From Tupaia tana (taxonomy: Eukaryota; Chordata; Mammalia; Scandentia; Tupaiidae): a DNA stretch of 64,000 bases. Of this stretch, positions 46,846-57,640 are shown piece after piece. The notes below the pieces were generated by a model that did not search any database, was not told the origin of the DNA, and saw only the letters and a list, made by a program, of their open reading frames with translations. Location: the NCBI GenBank assembly GCA_026018925.1, contig JAKSZU010000002.1, positions 156,534,400 to 156,598,399 of the forward strand, written 5' to 3'. A program made the position numbers and the translations under genes. Within the stretch, counting starts at the first letter, position 1, and each line of letters begins with the position of its first letter.

Positions 46846-47085
46846 TGTGTGTGTATGCACTAGAGAGAGATGGCACTAGAAATAGAGGGAGAAAATACCT
46901 CCCCATGGGGTGTAGTCACACCGCAATCCCTTCATTTTCATCTCTGTATCTGGTGGGACTTAGGACACACACACACATGTACATGTACCCCACATATTTT
47001 TCAAGCTGCCAGTCTGGGATTCAAACTACATGGTCAGCCATATGGGATCTGAATCCCTTAACCATTACGCCACAGAGCCACCACA
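46808..47085 (-). mobile_element. A-old SINE with (GT)n
   Basis: (GT)n at 46810-46855 at the 3'-end side, gagagagatggcactag, body, and head accattacgccacagagcc. Confidence 0.75.
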
Positions 47086-47089
47086 ACTG

Positions 47090-48495
47090 CCAACAATTTT
47101 ATCCTTCGTGCTTTCAATGTCAAGAGTTATCTCTGAAAGTTCTTTTAAAGTGAAGATGATGAAAGATAGTGTCAGTTCCTCTAGGTTATCTCTGTCCTTC
47201 CTCATCTTTGCAGAAAGCATTAACCAACAGTAGTAATTGTGCTCTAAAAGTTAAAATTATTCTGTCTACTTCTGGGCAAAAATCGAATTCAAACAAGTCT
47301 TGGTACCATGTTACTATAACCCAGGATCTTCTATTTGCACGCCAAATGACTGGGTATCATACTTTTCCACGATTACTTGATGCTCAGGGGGGTCTCAGAC
47401 TATAGATAACCTGGGGTGTTGAAGTCACCTTTTGCACTGCCTCGTGATAAAAGACTTACCAGATCTGTCCTTAACTCCATCACAGCCACTACGCGACCTT
47501 CATCTTTTGTGGCGCAAGTTCCTGAAGTGGGTGCCTTCCAACTCATCTCATCAGCATTGAGTACTGGACAATGATCACCATCACCTGCCTTACCTAATCC
47601 TGGGAGTCTGGATCCGCACTTCCCAGCAACATCCTTCTCTGTGCAACCCCTTTGCCTAATAGCTTACCATTAGTCATTTCATACCAACTTCTGAATGACG
47701 AAACATTACGAGTCATTCTTTCTTCAACCTCTGTGTAATTAGCTTTTCCTTCAATGTGGAAACTAACTTCAATACTTCAGTGAATGCTAGCCAAACTGAC
47801 TGGAAGTTTTATAATGACAGTCTCTTTCCAAGACTGTAGTACTCCATTTTAACCAGAAGCAGCTTTCTGCTCCTAGCAAAATTTAAACTAAAAAAGGGTG
47901 AAGTATCTTTATCTAATTTTAAATACACACACACACACACATAGATATATACACATAGATATACACACACATATATATTAATACATAGCTATATTAAATA
48001 TCTGTAAGTATTTATAGGACCCATTCAATACGTTTCATACCATAGCTTCATGCGGGCCTGCCTGGCTCTCCATTGCTCCGCTGTCAACATTTTTAAATCT
48101 CCTAATTACTTCTAATTTCACTTTGAGGATTTATCACTCTTTATTGCTACACTTTCATCTTTGTTAGCCAATTCCTCTTCCAATTATTCATTTTTATAAA
48201 CTGTCACATGGATTTATCACTGAGAGACAAAGAGGCAATATGACTACATTCTTTGCTGTCTGTGCATGAACTGAGTAACAGATGCACTGTAACCAATCAT
48301 TGACAGAGTTGAAAACGTAATGGGATTTGTCTCTGTGTGTGAAGTACATTTGTCATTTATGCAGTGATCTGCTGACTTCAGAGCTAGAAGCAAAATGTGT
48401 ACTAAATTTACACAGGAACTCATAGTTTCAGCTACTATGGTAGCCAAAATTTGAACCAGGGGGACTGGTGTCTTTAAGTAAACGATGATACCTGA
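47090..48495. other. Unassigned intron with (CA)n/(TA)n
   Basis: Compound CA/TA microsatellite at 47922-47985. The rest is unique. 47280-47760 may be a decayed transposon I cannot name. Confidence 0.35.
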
Positions 48496-48496
48496 T

Positions 48497-48903
48497 AGAC
48501 GTGGAGGCTTCAAAACGTGGAGGCTTCAAAAGCTCATGGACAATGGATATTTTTAAACTATGCATGGGGGAGGAGACAAGAGGTGGCATAGCAGTTACGT
48601 TGCTGGACTTCCACAGAGCCGACCACAGTTCAAGTCCCAGACCTGGTGGTTTGAAAACCACATCAGGTGCATGTTGCATGCATGCCCAAGATCCCAGGAG
48701 AATGGAGGTAAAGGGATTGCGGAATGGCCATCACACTTGAGGGGTGATTTCTTACTTTCCCTCTCATTGGCGAGCAGTGCATGCCCTAAAGCAAAACTAT
48801 CTCTCAAAAACAAACAAACAAACAAAAAATACACGGATTTCGAACGTGTTTTGCACCAAAATAAACTCATACTTTAGTTCCATTTTTTCACTAACTTTTT
48901 GAA
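48497..48903 (+). mobile_element. Palindromic mariner-like MITE M1, interrupted by an A SINE
   Basis: Left arm ggaggcttcaaaagctcatg, right arm actaactttttgaagtccct. Interior cacggatttcgaacgtg and gcaccaaaataaactcatac. The SINE at 48575-48831 sits in the middle. Confidence 0.75.
48575..48831 (+). mobile_element. A-long SINE inside M1 MITE
   Basis: gacaagaggtggcatagcag head, body, tgccctaaagcaaaactatc and (AAAC)n tail. Inserted after actatgcatgg of the MITE. Confidence 0.88.
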
Positions 48904-48905
48904 GT

Positions 48906-49318
48906 CCCTCTCATGTGCACATCGGAATCACATAGAGTCAGGACTGCCTTATTTCATTCCCAATCTCTGTTTAAAAATTACTTTAGAGCAATTTAGACTA
49001 AAGATTTTAAGATATGATTGAAATAATGAAACTTTAGGGAAAAAGAAAAAGAATTCTAAACTGTGATCAAACAAATTAATTATATAAATAAGGTACATGG
49101 AAACATAAGGAAAGAAGGAAAAGGAGGTGTTTATAACAAATATTGCTTTGAAGTAAATTCACAAAATTAATTTATTTTGATCAAAGTGTTTTAAAAAAGA
49201 AATTCTGTGAGAAGAATCTGAGTAGGAACAGTAATAGCTGTGATTTATGAAGCTATAACTCCAATATCCTACAAAAACATAGACAGAATTTTTAAAAAGC
49301 AAGAAGAAAGACACCACA
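48906..49318. other. Unassigned intron
   Basis: AT-rich, nothing recognised. Confidence 0.4.
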
Positions 49319-49319
49319 G

Positions 49320-49592
49320 GGACCAGCAGATGGCATGATGGTTATGTCACTGGACTGACCGCAGTTCGAGTCTCAGACCCAGCAGCTTAAAACTCACACC
49401 AGGCACGAGTGGGTGCATGCCCAAGATCCCTAGAGGAGAATGGAGAAGGGATTGTGGCATAGCCTTCCCCCGCGCCCCTCCCCCCCCCCGGGGGGAGTGG
49501 GGGATTTTGCTGTCTGTTTCTGTCTCTATCTCTCCAGCAAGCACACACCCCCTACAGCAAAAATCTCTCATGAAAAAAAAAAAGAAAAAAAG
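49320..49592 (+). mobile_element. A-long SINE abutting M1 MITE
   Basis: ggaccagcagatggcatgat head (13-mer 49323-49335). A deletion joins ctggact to gaccgcag. The mid-body C/G run is expanded (49481-49503); tail is acagcaaaaatctctc. Confidence 0.9.
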
Positions 49593-49595
49593 ACT

Positions 49596-49718
49596 ATGAA
49601 GGGTCTTCAAAAAGTTCATGAAAAGTACATATTACAAAGAAATAACACATGAATTTCCAAAAAAAATTTGGATCAAAATAAACTTTGTTTTTCATAAACT
49701 CCTTGGAATCTCCTCCTA
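49596..49718 (+). mobile_element. Palindromic mariner-like MITE M1, uninterrupted
   Basis: aagggtcttcaaaaagttca at the left and cataaactccttggaatctc at the right are inverted. Interior caaaataaactttgttt. About 120 bp, the reference copy for the family here. Confidence 0.75.
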
Positions 49719-49797
49719 TAAACCCATGCCCTCAGGACAACCGAAAGACTGGTCATTTCTACCTGTAAGAAAGAAAAGGAAAAAAAAAAGAAAGACA

Positions 49798-50019
49798 CCA
49801 GGTTCAGCCCTGTAGTCCACAGCTTAGAGGCTAAGGGAGACCAACGCCAAGTAGACAACTGCGGTTCGAATCCCAGCAGCTTGCAGAAACACACAGTGTG
49901 CATGCTCCAAACCCTGAAGGAATGAAGGAAGGGAGGGAAGGGACTGTGGCATGACGACACCCCACTGAGGGTGTCCCTCACCCTTTCTCTCTGGCAAGGG
50001 CATACAGCCTCTGGCAATT
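49798..50019 (+). mobile_element. A-old SINE
   Basis: ttcagccctgtagtccacag head, actgcggttcgaatcccagc B box, and gggactgtggcatgac body. It ends at cctctggcaattg, from which the purine tract starts. Confidence 0.8.
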
Positions 50020-50050
50020 GAAAGAAAGAAAGAAAGAAAGAAAGAAAGAA

Positions 50051-50102
<52 letters not shown>

Positions 50103-50409
50103 GAGAAAGAGGAAGGGAAGGGAAGGGAACGGAAGGGAAGGGAAGGGAAGGGAAGGGAAGGGAAGGGAAGGGAAAGGGAAAGGGAAAGGGAAAGGGAAAG
50201 GGAAAGGGAAAGGGAAAGGGAAAGGGAAAGGGAAAGGGAAAGGGAAAGGGAAAGGGAAAGGGAAAGGGAAAGGGAAAGGGAAAGGGAAAGGGAGGAAAGG
50301 AAAGGAAAGGAAAGGAAAGGAAAGGAAAGGAAAGGAAAGGAAAGGAAAGGAAAGGAAAGGAAAGGAGGAAGGAAGGAAGGAAGGAAGGAAGGAAGGAAGG
50401 AAGGAAGGA

Positions 50410-50453
<44 letters not shown>

Positions 50454-50532
50454 GGGAGGGAGGGAGGGAGGGAGGGAGGGAGGAAGGAAGGAAGGAAGGA
50501 AGGAAGGAAGGAAGGAAGGAAGGAAGGGAAAA
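50020..50532. repeat. 513-bp polypurine tract of mixed GA microsatellites
   Basis: Only one pyrimidine (c at 50130) in 513 bases. Ordered blocks are GAAA, GGGAA, GGGAAA, GGAAA, GGAA, GA, GGGA and GGAA. Strict mirror-type polypurine DNA can form triplexes (H-DNA), and GGAA runs bind ETS factors. Expect assembly length error and population polymorphism. Confidence 0.97.
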
Positions 50533-50550
50533 CCAAACCCTAGTAAGTAC

Positions 50551-50622
50551 TGTTTTGGGTTTTCAGGAAAGTCATGATGCATTTTTGTATAGAAAATACG
50601 CCATGATTTTCCTGATGACCTT
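50551..50622. mobile_element. Hairpin MITE, family M2, compact copy
   Basis: ttcaggaaagtcatgatgca and gccatgattttcctgatgac are inverted repeats around tttttgtatagaaaat, about 70 bp. The same sequence flanks a SINE at 59320-59673. Confidence 0.65.
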
Positions 50623-50634
50623 ATAACATTTGTG

Positions 50635-50900
50635 GTTTATTTTTGCTTTTTTTATTGACAGAGAGCATGTGCTTGCCAGAGAGAAAGAGAGCACATACAC
50701 ATGAGTGCAAGCAAGCACACCTCCCAACTGGGCATGGTTTTTTTTCCCTCCGCTTTTCCATCCTACCAGGATCTGGGTCATGCATGCACACGTGCTCAGT
50801 ATGTTTTTCAAGTCACCAGGGCCACATGAAAATGACCAGCCACGTGGGATCGGGCTCCCTATGCAGAGGCTGAACCACTGTGCTAGGGGTTGAGCCCTGT
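50635..50900 (-). mobile_element. A-old SINE
   Basis: tttttattgacagagagcat (3' end), body, gatcgggctccctatgcag, and head gtgctaggggttgagccct. Confidence 0.75.
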
Positions 50901-51385
50901 AACATTAATTTTGAAAAATAAAATTTGGTGTTCAAATGTGATTGGTTTTTTAGGGGACAACTTGAAAATAATGAGAACTTCTTTTTCCTTATATGCATTT
51001 TCATCTCCATGAACCATTAGATGAATGCATAAAATCAGAGCAGGTAGAACCGAGCTGGCAGGAGTAGTAAGACACAGGCACCAACGCACGCGGACATACG
51101 TCAAACAGCTCCAGCCCCGGGTGCACCACAAGTCGTGAGTCACACCCATCCGCACTGGAGTCACAACTTGCATCCAACCCCACGTACCCCACCTCCCCAC
51201 TTTAGTAACTCACAAGTGATAATCCTTCTTATACCCACTTCCACAAGAAAACTTCATGTCTTTTTCAAGATCAAGTGCCATCTTTATTGGAGTATCTATG
51301 TATCTCTAATGATTTACGAATAGCATGGGTAAAATGGCACTACAGTTTTTATTAATGTGTTATAGGTTTTTTTGATTACTCTGCC
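50901..51385. other. Unassigned intron
   Basis: No element recognised. Confidence 0.4.
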
Positions 51386-51386
51386 A

Positions 51387-51766
51387 CATTATGGGCTGAA
51401 CTGTGTCCCTCCCAAAATTCATGTTAAAATCCTAGCCTCCGATACCTAGAATGTGACTGTATTTGGAAACAGGGCCTATAAAGGGTGATTAAGGTCAGAT
51501 GAGGTCCAGTAGCTAGGCCCTAGCAGTATGACTGGCATCCTTCTAAGACATGATCAGCACACAGAACCACACAGAGGAAAAGCCATGCGATGATATGAGG
51601 AGAAAACAGCCACCTTCAACCCAAGGAAAGGAGCCTGAGAAGAAACCAACCCTGAGGACGCCTTGACCTCAGACTCCTAGCCTCCAGAACTGGGAGCAAA
51701 TACACTCTGTGTTTAAGCCACCAATCTGTGCTACTTTCTCACGGAAGTCCTACAAACTAACACATG
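51387..51766 (+). mobile_element. Solo MLT1-type LTR (ERVL-MaLR)
   Basis: gggctgaactgtgtccctcc start, gtgactgtatttggaaacag, ccttctaagacatgatc, ctagcctccagaactgggag and gtttaagccaccaatctgtg follow MLT1 from end to end. No internal retroviral sequence is present. An ancient, inert relic. Confidence 0.85.
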
Positions 51767-51967
51767 ACCCACACCCCATCTCCCCCATAAGCCCTGTGAT
51801 TTTTTTACTGTCAATGTTTGCATAGCACGGTGATTTTCAAGAACACCTATCTTATATTATGGCAGACTGCACAGCTCATGTTCCCGCTGTAGCCTTCGCA
51901 AACTAGAGTGTTCCTGGGAAAACTGGAAGGAAGGAGTACGTGGGTGGAACCGGGATCCTAAGATGGA
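51767..51967. other. Unassigned intron
   Basis: Nothing recognised. Confidence 0.35.
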
Positions 51968-52203
51968 TCGCAAACTACTGCCCTGGGGTGTGGACAGTGG
52001 GGCGGTGGTAAGAGGCAGACCCACGTGGGAAGGTCACTGGTTCACTCCCATGGACCTCCCTGAATACGCCCGGCACACGGGTGCCCACGATCCAGGACTA
52101 GCTGAGGCTGGGGTGAGGATGGTGGCATCAAGACCCTGTCGGGGCTTCTCTCTCTCTCGCTCATGAAATAAATACACGTTTAAAAATAAATAAATAAATA
52201 AAG
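51968..52203 (+). mobile_element. Family B SINE, best-preserved copy
   Basis: gtggacagtggggcggtggt head, ggacctccctgaatacgccc, ggtgcccacgatccaggact, gctgaggctggggtgagg, catcaagaccctgtcggggc, (TC)n, gctcatgaaataaatac and AAATAAAT tail. Confidence 0.8.
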
Positions 52204-52988
52204 CCATGACGTAAAGAGAAAGCCCAACTAAATGCGAACACACTGAGGGGTGGGAGGACTCCATCACAGCCTATGACAAGGGAAGGAACTCAGAGGAGCA
52301 TCTGGGCCTCCAGGAGGTGGTCTTAGGAAGGCAACTCTGAAGATCTGGGGAGAAAACAAAGGAGACAGGGCAGGAGAAGCACTCTTTGGAGACAGCATGG
52401 GAAAGAGAAACCAAGCAAGGGGAATGTAGAAAATGACCAGAGAAAAAACTTCTTAAAAGGTGAGGGACACACAAGTCCCCTCCCTCCGATCACTCCCACA
52501 AAAGCCATCTAATAAAACAGTCACAGCAGAAGACACGAGAACACTGGCAGACACCTCCTTAAGCAAGGGACCGACGTTACCAACACCAGCCATCCCTGTG
52601 CCCCCTGAACTGACAACTGAGGAGGACACAAAATCACCTCCAGGGTACGTCTAACGAAGATGCAGAACCAGACTCTAAGGATCAAATGAGAACAAACGAA
52701 CTGAAGGACATTACACCAACTAAATGGCTGTATTCTTCAAAACTGTTAGATTTACAAAAGACAAAGAAAGTGAGAAACATTCCACATAAAAGGAGAATAA
52801 AGAGACATTTTAAGCTTAAAAAAAAAAAAAAAAAAAGTCAAATCTGAGTTGTATGTTAAGCCAGGGAGCAGAGTGGGGGAGCAGGTGTCCTGTGAAGGAC
52901 GGTAATTGTACAAGTTCACAGAATTTGCACATTACACAGATTACTGTACTGTGATCATGTATGAGAACGTCCTTGTTTTAGGGGTCAA
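52204..52988. other. Unassigned intron
   Basis: Purine-rich, with poly(A) at 52819-52837. No coding domain recognised. Confidence 0.4.
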
Positions 52989-52989
52989 G

Positions 52990-53240
52990 GAGAACAACTT
53001 ACTTTTTCACTTTTGCTTTTGCTATAGGGTGTGTATGCTTGTCTGGAGAGAGACAGAGAGGAGAGGGGACGGCCATCCCGGGGGGATGGCCATGCCGCAA
53101 TCCCTGCTCTGGGTTCTGGGCATCCATGCACACGTACCTGGTGCGTTTCTCAAGCCACAGGGTCCGGGACTCAAACTGGGCAATTGGCCATGTGGGATCC
53201 AGCTGCCTTAAGCACACATCACCATTTAGCCCACGATTTA
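52990..53240 (-). mobile_element. A-long SINE, shortened body
   Basis: cttttgctatagggtgtgta, cggggggatggccatgccgc, and gggtccgggactcaaactgg. The head is decayed (cacatcaccatttagccc). Confidence 0.85.
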
Positions 53241-53825
53241 CTCTTAAATTGCTCAGGATAAAAGTTGATAAATTTAAAGGAGAGAAGGAAAGGGGAGAAG
53301 AGAGAATAATGCCAACGTAGTAAAATGTTAACATTTGAAGAATCTGGGGGTGGGGGAGTACATGGAATTCTTGTACTCTTTTTGCAACTACTCTAAGTAT
53401 GAAATGATTTCCAACTAAAAACTTAAAAAAAGAGAATGAGATAAATTTTGCCTAGCCTCCCAATGTTTACTTTCTGGTCAAGACCTTAATTCATTCCCTG
53501 AAAAGAGGCCACTAGATAGATAGGACTTTAAGTTAAAAACAAAAACAAACAAACAAACAAAAAAAAAAACAAGAACTGAGGGAATTAGAAATTTACAAAT
53601 GATATCTCTTATTATCTCAAAATACGAATGCAGGAATTTTAAAAATAATAAACTTTAGAGTAATCAGGCTCCATAATAGGGGCTGTAAAATTCTGCTGTA
53701 AACCACCAACCCTGTCAGAACAGAGAAAAGTTTCAGTCTTTCCTTACAGGGTGTGGTTGAGGTGAGTAGCTTCTATATTCAGCAGGTGCTCATATACAGA
53801 GAATCATGTAGAAAGTTGGTATTCA
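53241..53825. other. Unassigned intron
   Basis: AT-rich with (AAAC)n at 53540-53565. Confidence 0.4.
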
Positions 53826-54206
53826 ATGACGAATCTTCAAAAAGTTCATGAAAATGCGTATTATTAAAAAAACTCTGCAGAGCCAGCAGATGGCATGATG
53901 ATTATCTTGCTAGACTCCCATGCAGTCAATCATGGTTTGAGTCCTAGACCCAGTGCTTAAAACATGCTTGGCCATTGTGTGCATGTGCCTAAGATCCCAA
54001 GAGGAGCATGGAGAAGAGACTGCGGTGTGGCCATCCCCTCTCTGTCTCTCTGTCTCTCCAAGCACGCAAATCTACCCAACTGCAAAAATCTCTCTTAAAA
54101 AAAAAACTATATATGAATTTCAAAATATTTTTACACCAAAATAAATTCATACATAAATTCATACTTTAATTCCATTTTCCACTACATTTTTGAAGCCCTC
54201 GCATAT
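53826..54206 (+). mobile_element. Palindromic mariner-like MITE M1, interrupted by an A SINE
   Basis: Left arm cgaatcttcaaaaagttcat, right arm ctacatttttgaagccctcg. Interior gaatttcaaaatatttttac and caccaaaataaattcatac. SINE at 53880-54108. Confidence 0.78.
53880..54108 (+). mobile_element. A-long SINE inside M1 MITE
   Basis: agagccagcagatggcatga head (13-mer 53883-53895), shortened body, and caactgcaaaaatctctc. Inserted at the A-rich centre of the MITE. Confidence 0.88.
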
Positions 54207-54230
54207 GACATTTTTAAAAAATAACTCTTG

Positions 54231-54492
54231 GGACCAGCAGATGGTGTAATTGTTACGTTGCTGAACTCTTACGTAGTCAACCACAGTTAAAGTCCTAGAC
54301 CCAGAGACTTGAAACTCACACTGGGCATGTGTGCCTGCATGCCCAAAATCCAGAGAGGAGACTGGAAGAGAAGAGATTGTGGCGTGGCCATCCCCCTGGA
54401 AGGGGGGGGAGGGTGATTTCTCACTTTCTGTCTGTTCTCTCTGTCTCTCCGACAAGCGCATGTGCCCTACAGCAAAAACCTCTCTAAAGAAA
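54231..54492 (+). mobile_element. A-long SINE, first of a tandem
   Basis: gggaccagcagatggtgtaa head, G-run at 54402-54409, and ccctacagcaaaaacctctc. The flanks are aactctt, aacttt and aactctc. Confidence 0.93.
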
Positions 54493-54501
54493 AAGTAACT
54501 T

Positions 54502-54766
54502 TGGGACCAGCAGTTAGCATAATGGCTATGTTGCTGGACTCCCATGTAGTTTACCGTGGTTCATGTCCCGAACCCGGTGGCTTAAAACTCATGCCAGGCG
54601 CATGTGCGTGCGTGTCCAAGATCCCAAGAGGAAAACAAAGGAGAAGGGACTGTGGCGTGGCCTCCCCGCTGGGGGGTGATTTCTCGCTTTCTGTCTCTCT
54701 GTCTGTCTGGCGAGTGCACGCACCCTTTGGCAAAAACTTCTCCAAAGAAAAAAAGAAGAAAGAAAA
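54502..54766 (+). mobile_element. A-long SINE, second of a tandem
   Basis: gggaccagcagttagcataa head, ggttcatgtcccgaaccc (altered B box), aaaactcatgcc, and cctttggcaaaaacttctcc. Confidence 0.94.
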
Positions 54767-55007
54767 AGTAACTCTCCTTACTTTTAAGTTCATAGAGTCC
54801 AACCAACCGCTGACAGAAGGGAGAATAATGGAGTAATGCTCAGATAATCTCATTCCAACAGCCACACTCCAGGAAGGCGATATTACCACCCCGTCCAAAC
54901 TATTGAACTATAGTGCTATCCGAACTAGTCTTCCTCCCTCCAATCACACTACCTTTCCATCTCTTCAGCAACACTCTTCCTGAGTCTTCATTCTAAAACA
55001 CCCCTTC
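54767..55007. other. Unassigned intron
   Basis: Nothing recognised. Confidence 0.4.
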
Positions 55008-55023
55008 CATGTCACACTCTTTT

Positions 55024-55280
55024 TTTTGGAGAGGTTTTTGCTATAGGGCACGTGTGCTCACTGGAAAGACAGAGAGAGACAGAGAGATAGAAAGTGAGAA
55101 ATCACCCCCCAGGGGGGATGGCCATGCTTCAATCCTTTCTCCTCCATTCTCCTCTCGGGATCTTGGGCACGCACGCACACGTGCCCGGCATGAGTTTTAA
55201 GCCACCAGGTCCGGGACGTGAACCGCGGTCGACTACATGGGAGTCCAGCGACATAGCCATTACGCTAACTGCTGGTCCCT
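55024..55280 (-). mobile_element. A-long SINE, young with perfect 16-bp TSD
   Basis: TSD catgtcacactctttt at 55008-55023 and 55281-55296. B box gacgtgaaccgcgg, gttttaagcc present, head gctggtccct. Confidence 0.97.
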
Positions 55281-55339
55281 CATGTCACACTCTTTTAACA
55301 AAGCCCATTGAAAGCTATTTACAACCAAGAATCAAGGTC

Positions 55340-55443
55340 ACAGGGCCAGGTGGTAGTGCAGCTGTAATGGGTACCCCTGAGCACACCTGCCCGCACCCGT
55401 GATCCCAGCCAGCTGAGACTTTGGGTAGCTCCTAGCATGTATA

Positions 55444-55490
<47 letters not shown>

Positions 55491-55540
55491 GGAGGTGGGG
55501 CAGGTATCTCTGTATTGTGGAATAAATAAACTTAAAAGAA
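55340..55540 (+). mobile_element. Family B SINE with (GT)n
   Basis: agggccaggtggtagtgcag head, cacccgtgatcccagccagc, then (GT)n at 55446-55488 and an AAATAAAT tail. Confidence 0.65.
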
Positions 55541-56799
55541 TCAGGTTCAATATATTACTTCGATTTCCAAGGCCTCTTACCTAGGTATCTAGTCTTCAGC
55601 TTCTTTTCCAGACTTGCTCTCTCATCAGTCTCCCTTCTGCCTAAACCAGCCACCATGTCTAGGCTGACCCCTGGCACTTTCCCAGCTCCTCCTTGGAGCT
55701 CACTCTCAACACCACAACCATCTCTCTCTCCTCGGAAAATGTAGTAATGGGAACTTGTTGCAAATAAATAAATAGGATGGAAGCCTTGCCTGCCAAATTC
55801 TAATTTTTTCCTCTATTTCTGAATTCCAAGAACCTAACTCCTATCCATCAATTTCCCTCCCTCCTTTCATTCTGTCTATTATCCCTGCTTTGCAGGAGCC
55901 TCCGCACACACTCTAATATAGTGGGATGGAGCTGTAAGAGCAAAGCGGTTTCAAAGGAACAGAAGTTCTTAAAGAAACATAAAAGCAAAAACAGAGCTGG
56001 AGAGCCCGTGTCTGGCACAAGAGAGGAGGCCTGAGTCTAAAGACACAGGCAGGATGGATGACATCAAGATGCGAAACTGACGACTCCAGTGAAGCGCTGT
56101 GCAGGGGCTTACTGCCGGGCAAGCTCGTTAGGAGAAGGTATCTGTGGACGGTGACCACAACGCACTGGGTCTCCCTCCACCTGCCTCGGCCCTTGCCCCG
56201 CACGACCCACTAACCCAAGGCAACAGCAGCAGCAGCAAGTCACCTACACCATACCCACATTCCACCCACAGATCAAGCTGGGGCTTTTAAAAGGCATTGA
56301 AAGAGGCTACGCCTGAGTTGGGATCACGTTAGCTTCAAGCTCCCGCCATCATCAGTCTTAAGAGTCACCTGGATTGAGGAGGGAACACAGGTTGTGAACC
56401 GAAGTGGCCACAGCATGGACACGAGAAACAAGAGCCAGAGATGTCCTCAGTCTTTAGAACACCCAGTCGGGCAGCTACACTCCTGCGCAGCCGGGCAGCA
56501 GAGAAGCCCGGAGTCCCAGGCATGGTGGGCATGGAGGCTGCAGCACTGTCACTGACAAATACGTCTGCTGTCCTCTTGGATCCACCACTGGGGTAGTGGC
56601 AGGGGGCTGGGAGGGACCGATAGCGGGCAAGTAATGCCACCAGAGAAGAGTGAGCTCCACCATAATCCAGTTCAAATCATTAAAATTATAATTAGGTAAA
56701 TCCAAGCTAGTGAAATGTTGCCACATCTTCAAAATACACAGCAACTGAGGAAGATTCTCTATGGAATATGTAACTGTGTGACAGAGAACTAGATATCCT
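55541..56799. other. Unique intron
   Basis: 1.26 kb without recognised repeats. 56360-56640 is GC-rich with CpGs. Minus-strand frames at 56365-56810 lack a known domain. Confidence 0.4.
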
Positions 56800-56923
56800 G
56801 AGGCCAGCAAGTGGCGAAGCTAAGGCACTGGACTCCCACAGTGTCGACTGTAGTTCAAGTCCCGGATCTGGTGACTTGCTCTCTCACTTTCTCTCTCTCT
56901 CTCTGGTGAGTGCATGTGCTATA
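56800..56923 (+). mobile_element. A-short SINE
   Basis: gaggccagcaagtggcgaag head, gtagttcaagtcccggatc B box, CT body, and gtgcatgtgctatag end. Confidence 0.9.
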
Positions 56924-56938
56924 GAAAATTAAGATACT

Positions 56939-57211
56939 GGGAACCAGCAGTTAGCGTAATGGCTATGTCGCTGGACTCCCACGTAGTCGACCGCGGTTCG
57001 CGTCCTGGACCCGGTGGCTTAAAACTCACGCCGGGCGCGTGTGTGTGCGTGCCCAAGATCCCAAGAGGAGAATGGAGGAGAAGGGATTGCGGCGTGACCA
57101 TCCCCCCTGGGGGGTGATTTCTCACTTTCTGTCTCTAATGTCTCTCTCTGTCTGTCTGGCGAGCGCACGCGCCCTATAGCGAAAATCTCTCAAAAAAAAG
57201 AAAAAGAAAAA
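56939..57211 (+). mobile_element. A-long SINE, youngest 'gggaacc' subfamily, with TSD
   Basis: gggaaccagcagttagcgta head, ggttcgcgtcctgg B box, cttaaaactcacgcc, tctctaatgtctctc, and tatagcgaaaatctctc. TSD gaaaattaagatact at 56924-56938 and 57212-57226, taken from the A-short 3' flank. Confidence 0.97.
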
Positions 57212-57479
57212 GAAAATTAAGATACTAATCGTAATCATAAATCAAATCTTAAAAAAAGAAATGGAGATCCTGCAGGAGAATGAAGGAACCCAACATGGAA
57301 AACCTCAAGGTTGGACCTGACCATTGCCTTCTCTTTATTCAGGGCCAGGGCTTCAGGATCATTTCAAAATATGTCCTGGAGACCATAATCTTCAGGAATG
57401 GCACAAAATCCAAACACAATATTCACAATTCAAGGTATTATTAATAGCTAAGAGATTTTGAGCAGTTTCCAAATCACTG

Positions 57480-57640
57480 AATTCACATAACAAGCCTCTG
57501 AGTAAGGTACTTCTATGACCCCTACTTTATGGTGAGGAAACTGAGGCCAGACAGATTCAGTAACTTGCTCAGAACCACACCGACCTTGAGAGGCAGAGCC
57601 CAGACTCAAATGCAGGCAGTTTGTCCATCTTTGCCAAGCC
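57480..57640 (+). mobile_element. MIR SINE
   Basis: tttatggtgaggaaactgag, cagtaacttgctcagaacca, and cagagcccagactcaaatgc. Textbook MIR 3' half. Confidence 0.85.

Noticed and set aside
49798-50532. CRISPR-like array from the regular repeats
   Set aside because: The repeats are continuous GA microsatellites without unique spacers, in a mammalian intron.
50018-50626. 200-290 aa low-complexity frames rich in Lys-Glu-Gly-Arg (plus strand) or Phe-Leu-Pro-Ser (minus strand)
   Set aside because: Produced by the purine microsatellite: GA-type repeats have no stops in several frames. Not a protein.
51387-51766. A complete endogenous retrovirus
   Set aside because: Only one LTR of MLT1 type is present. 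No gag, pol or env sequence and no second LTR.
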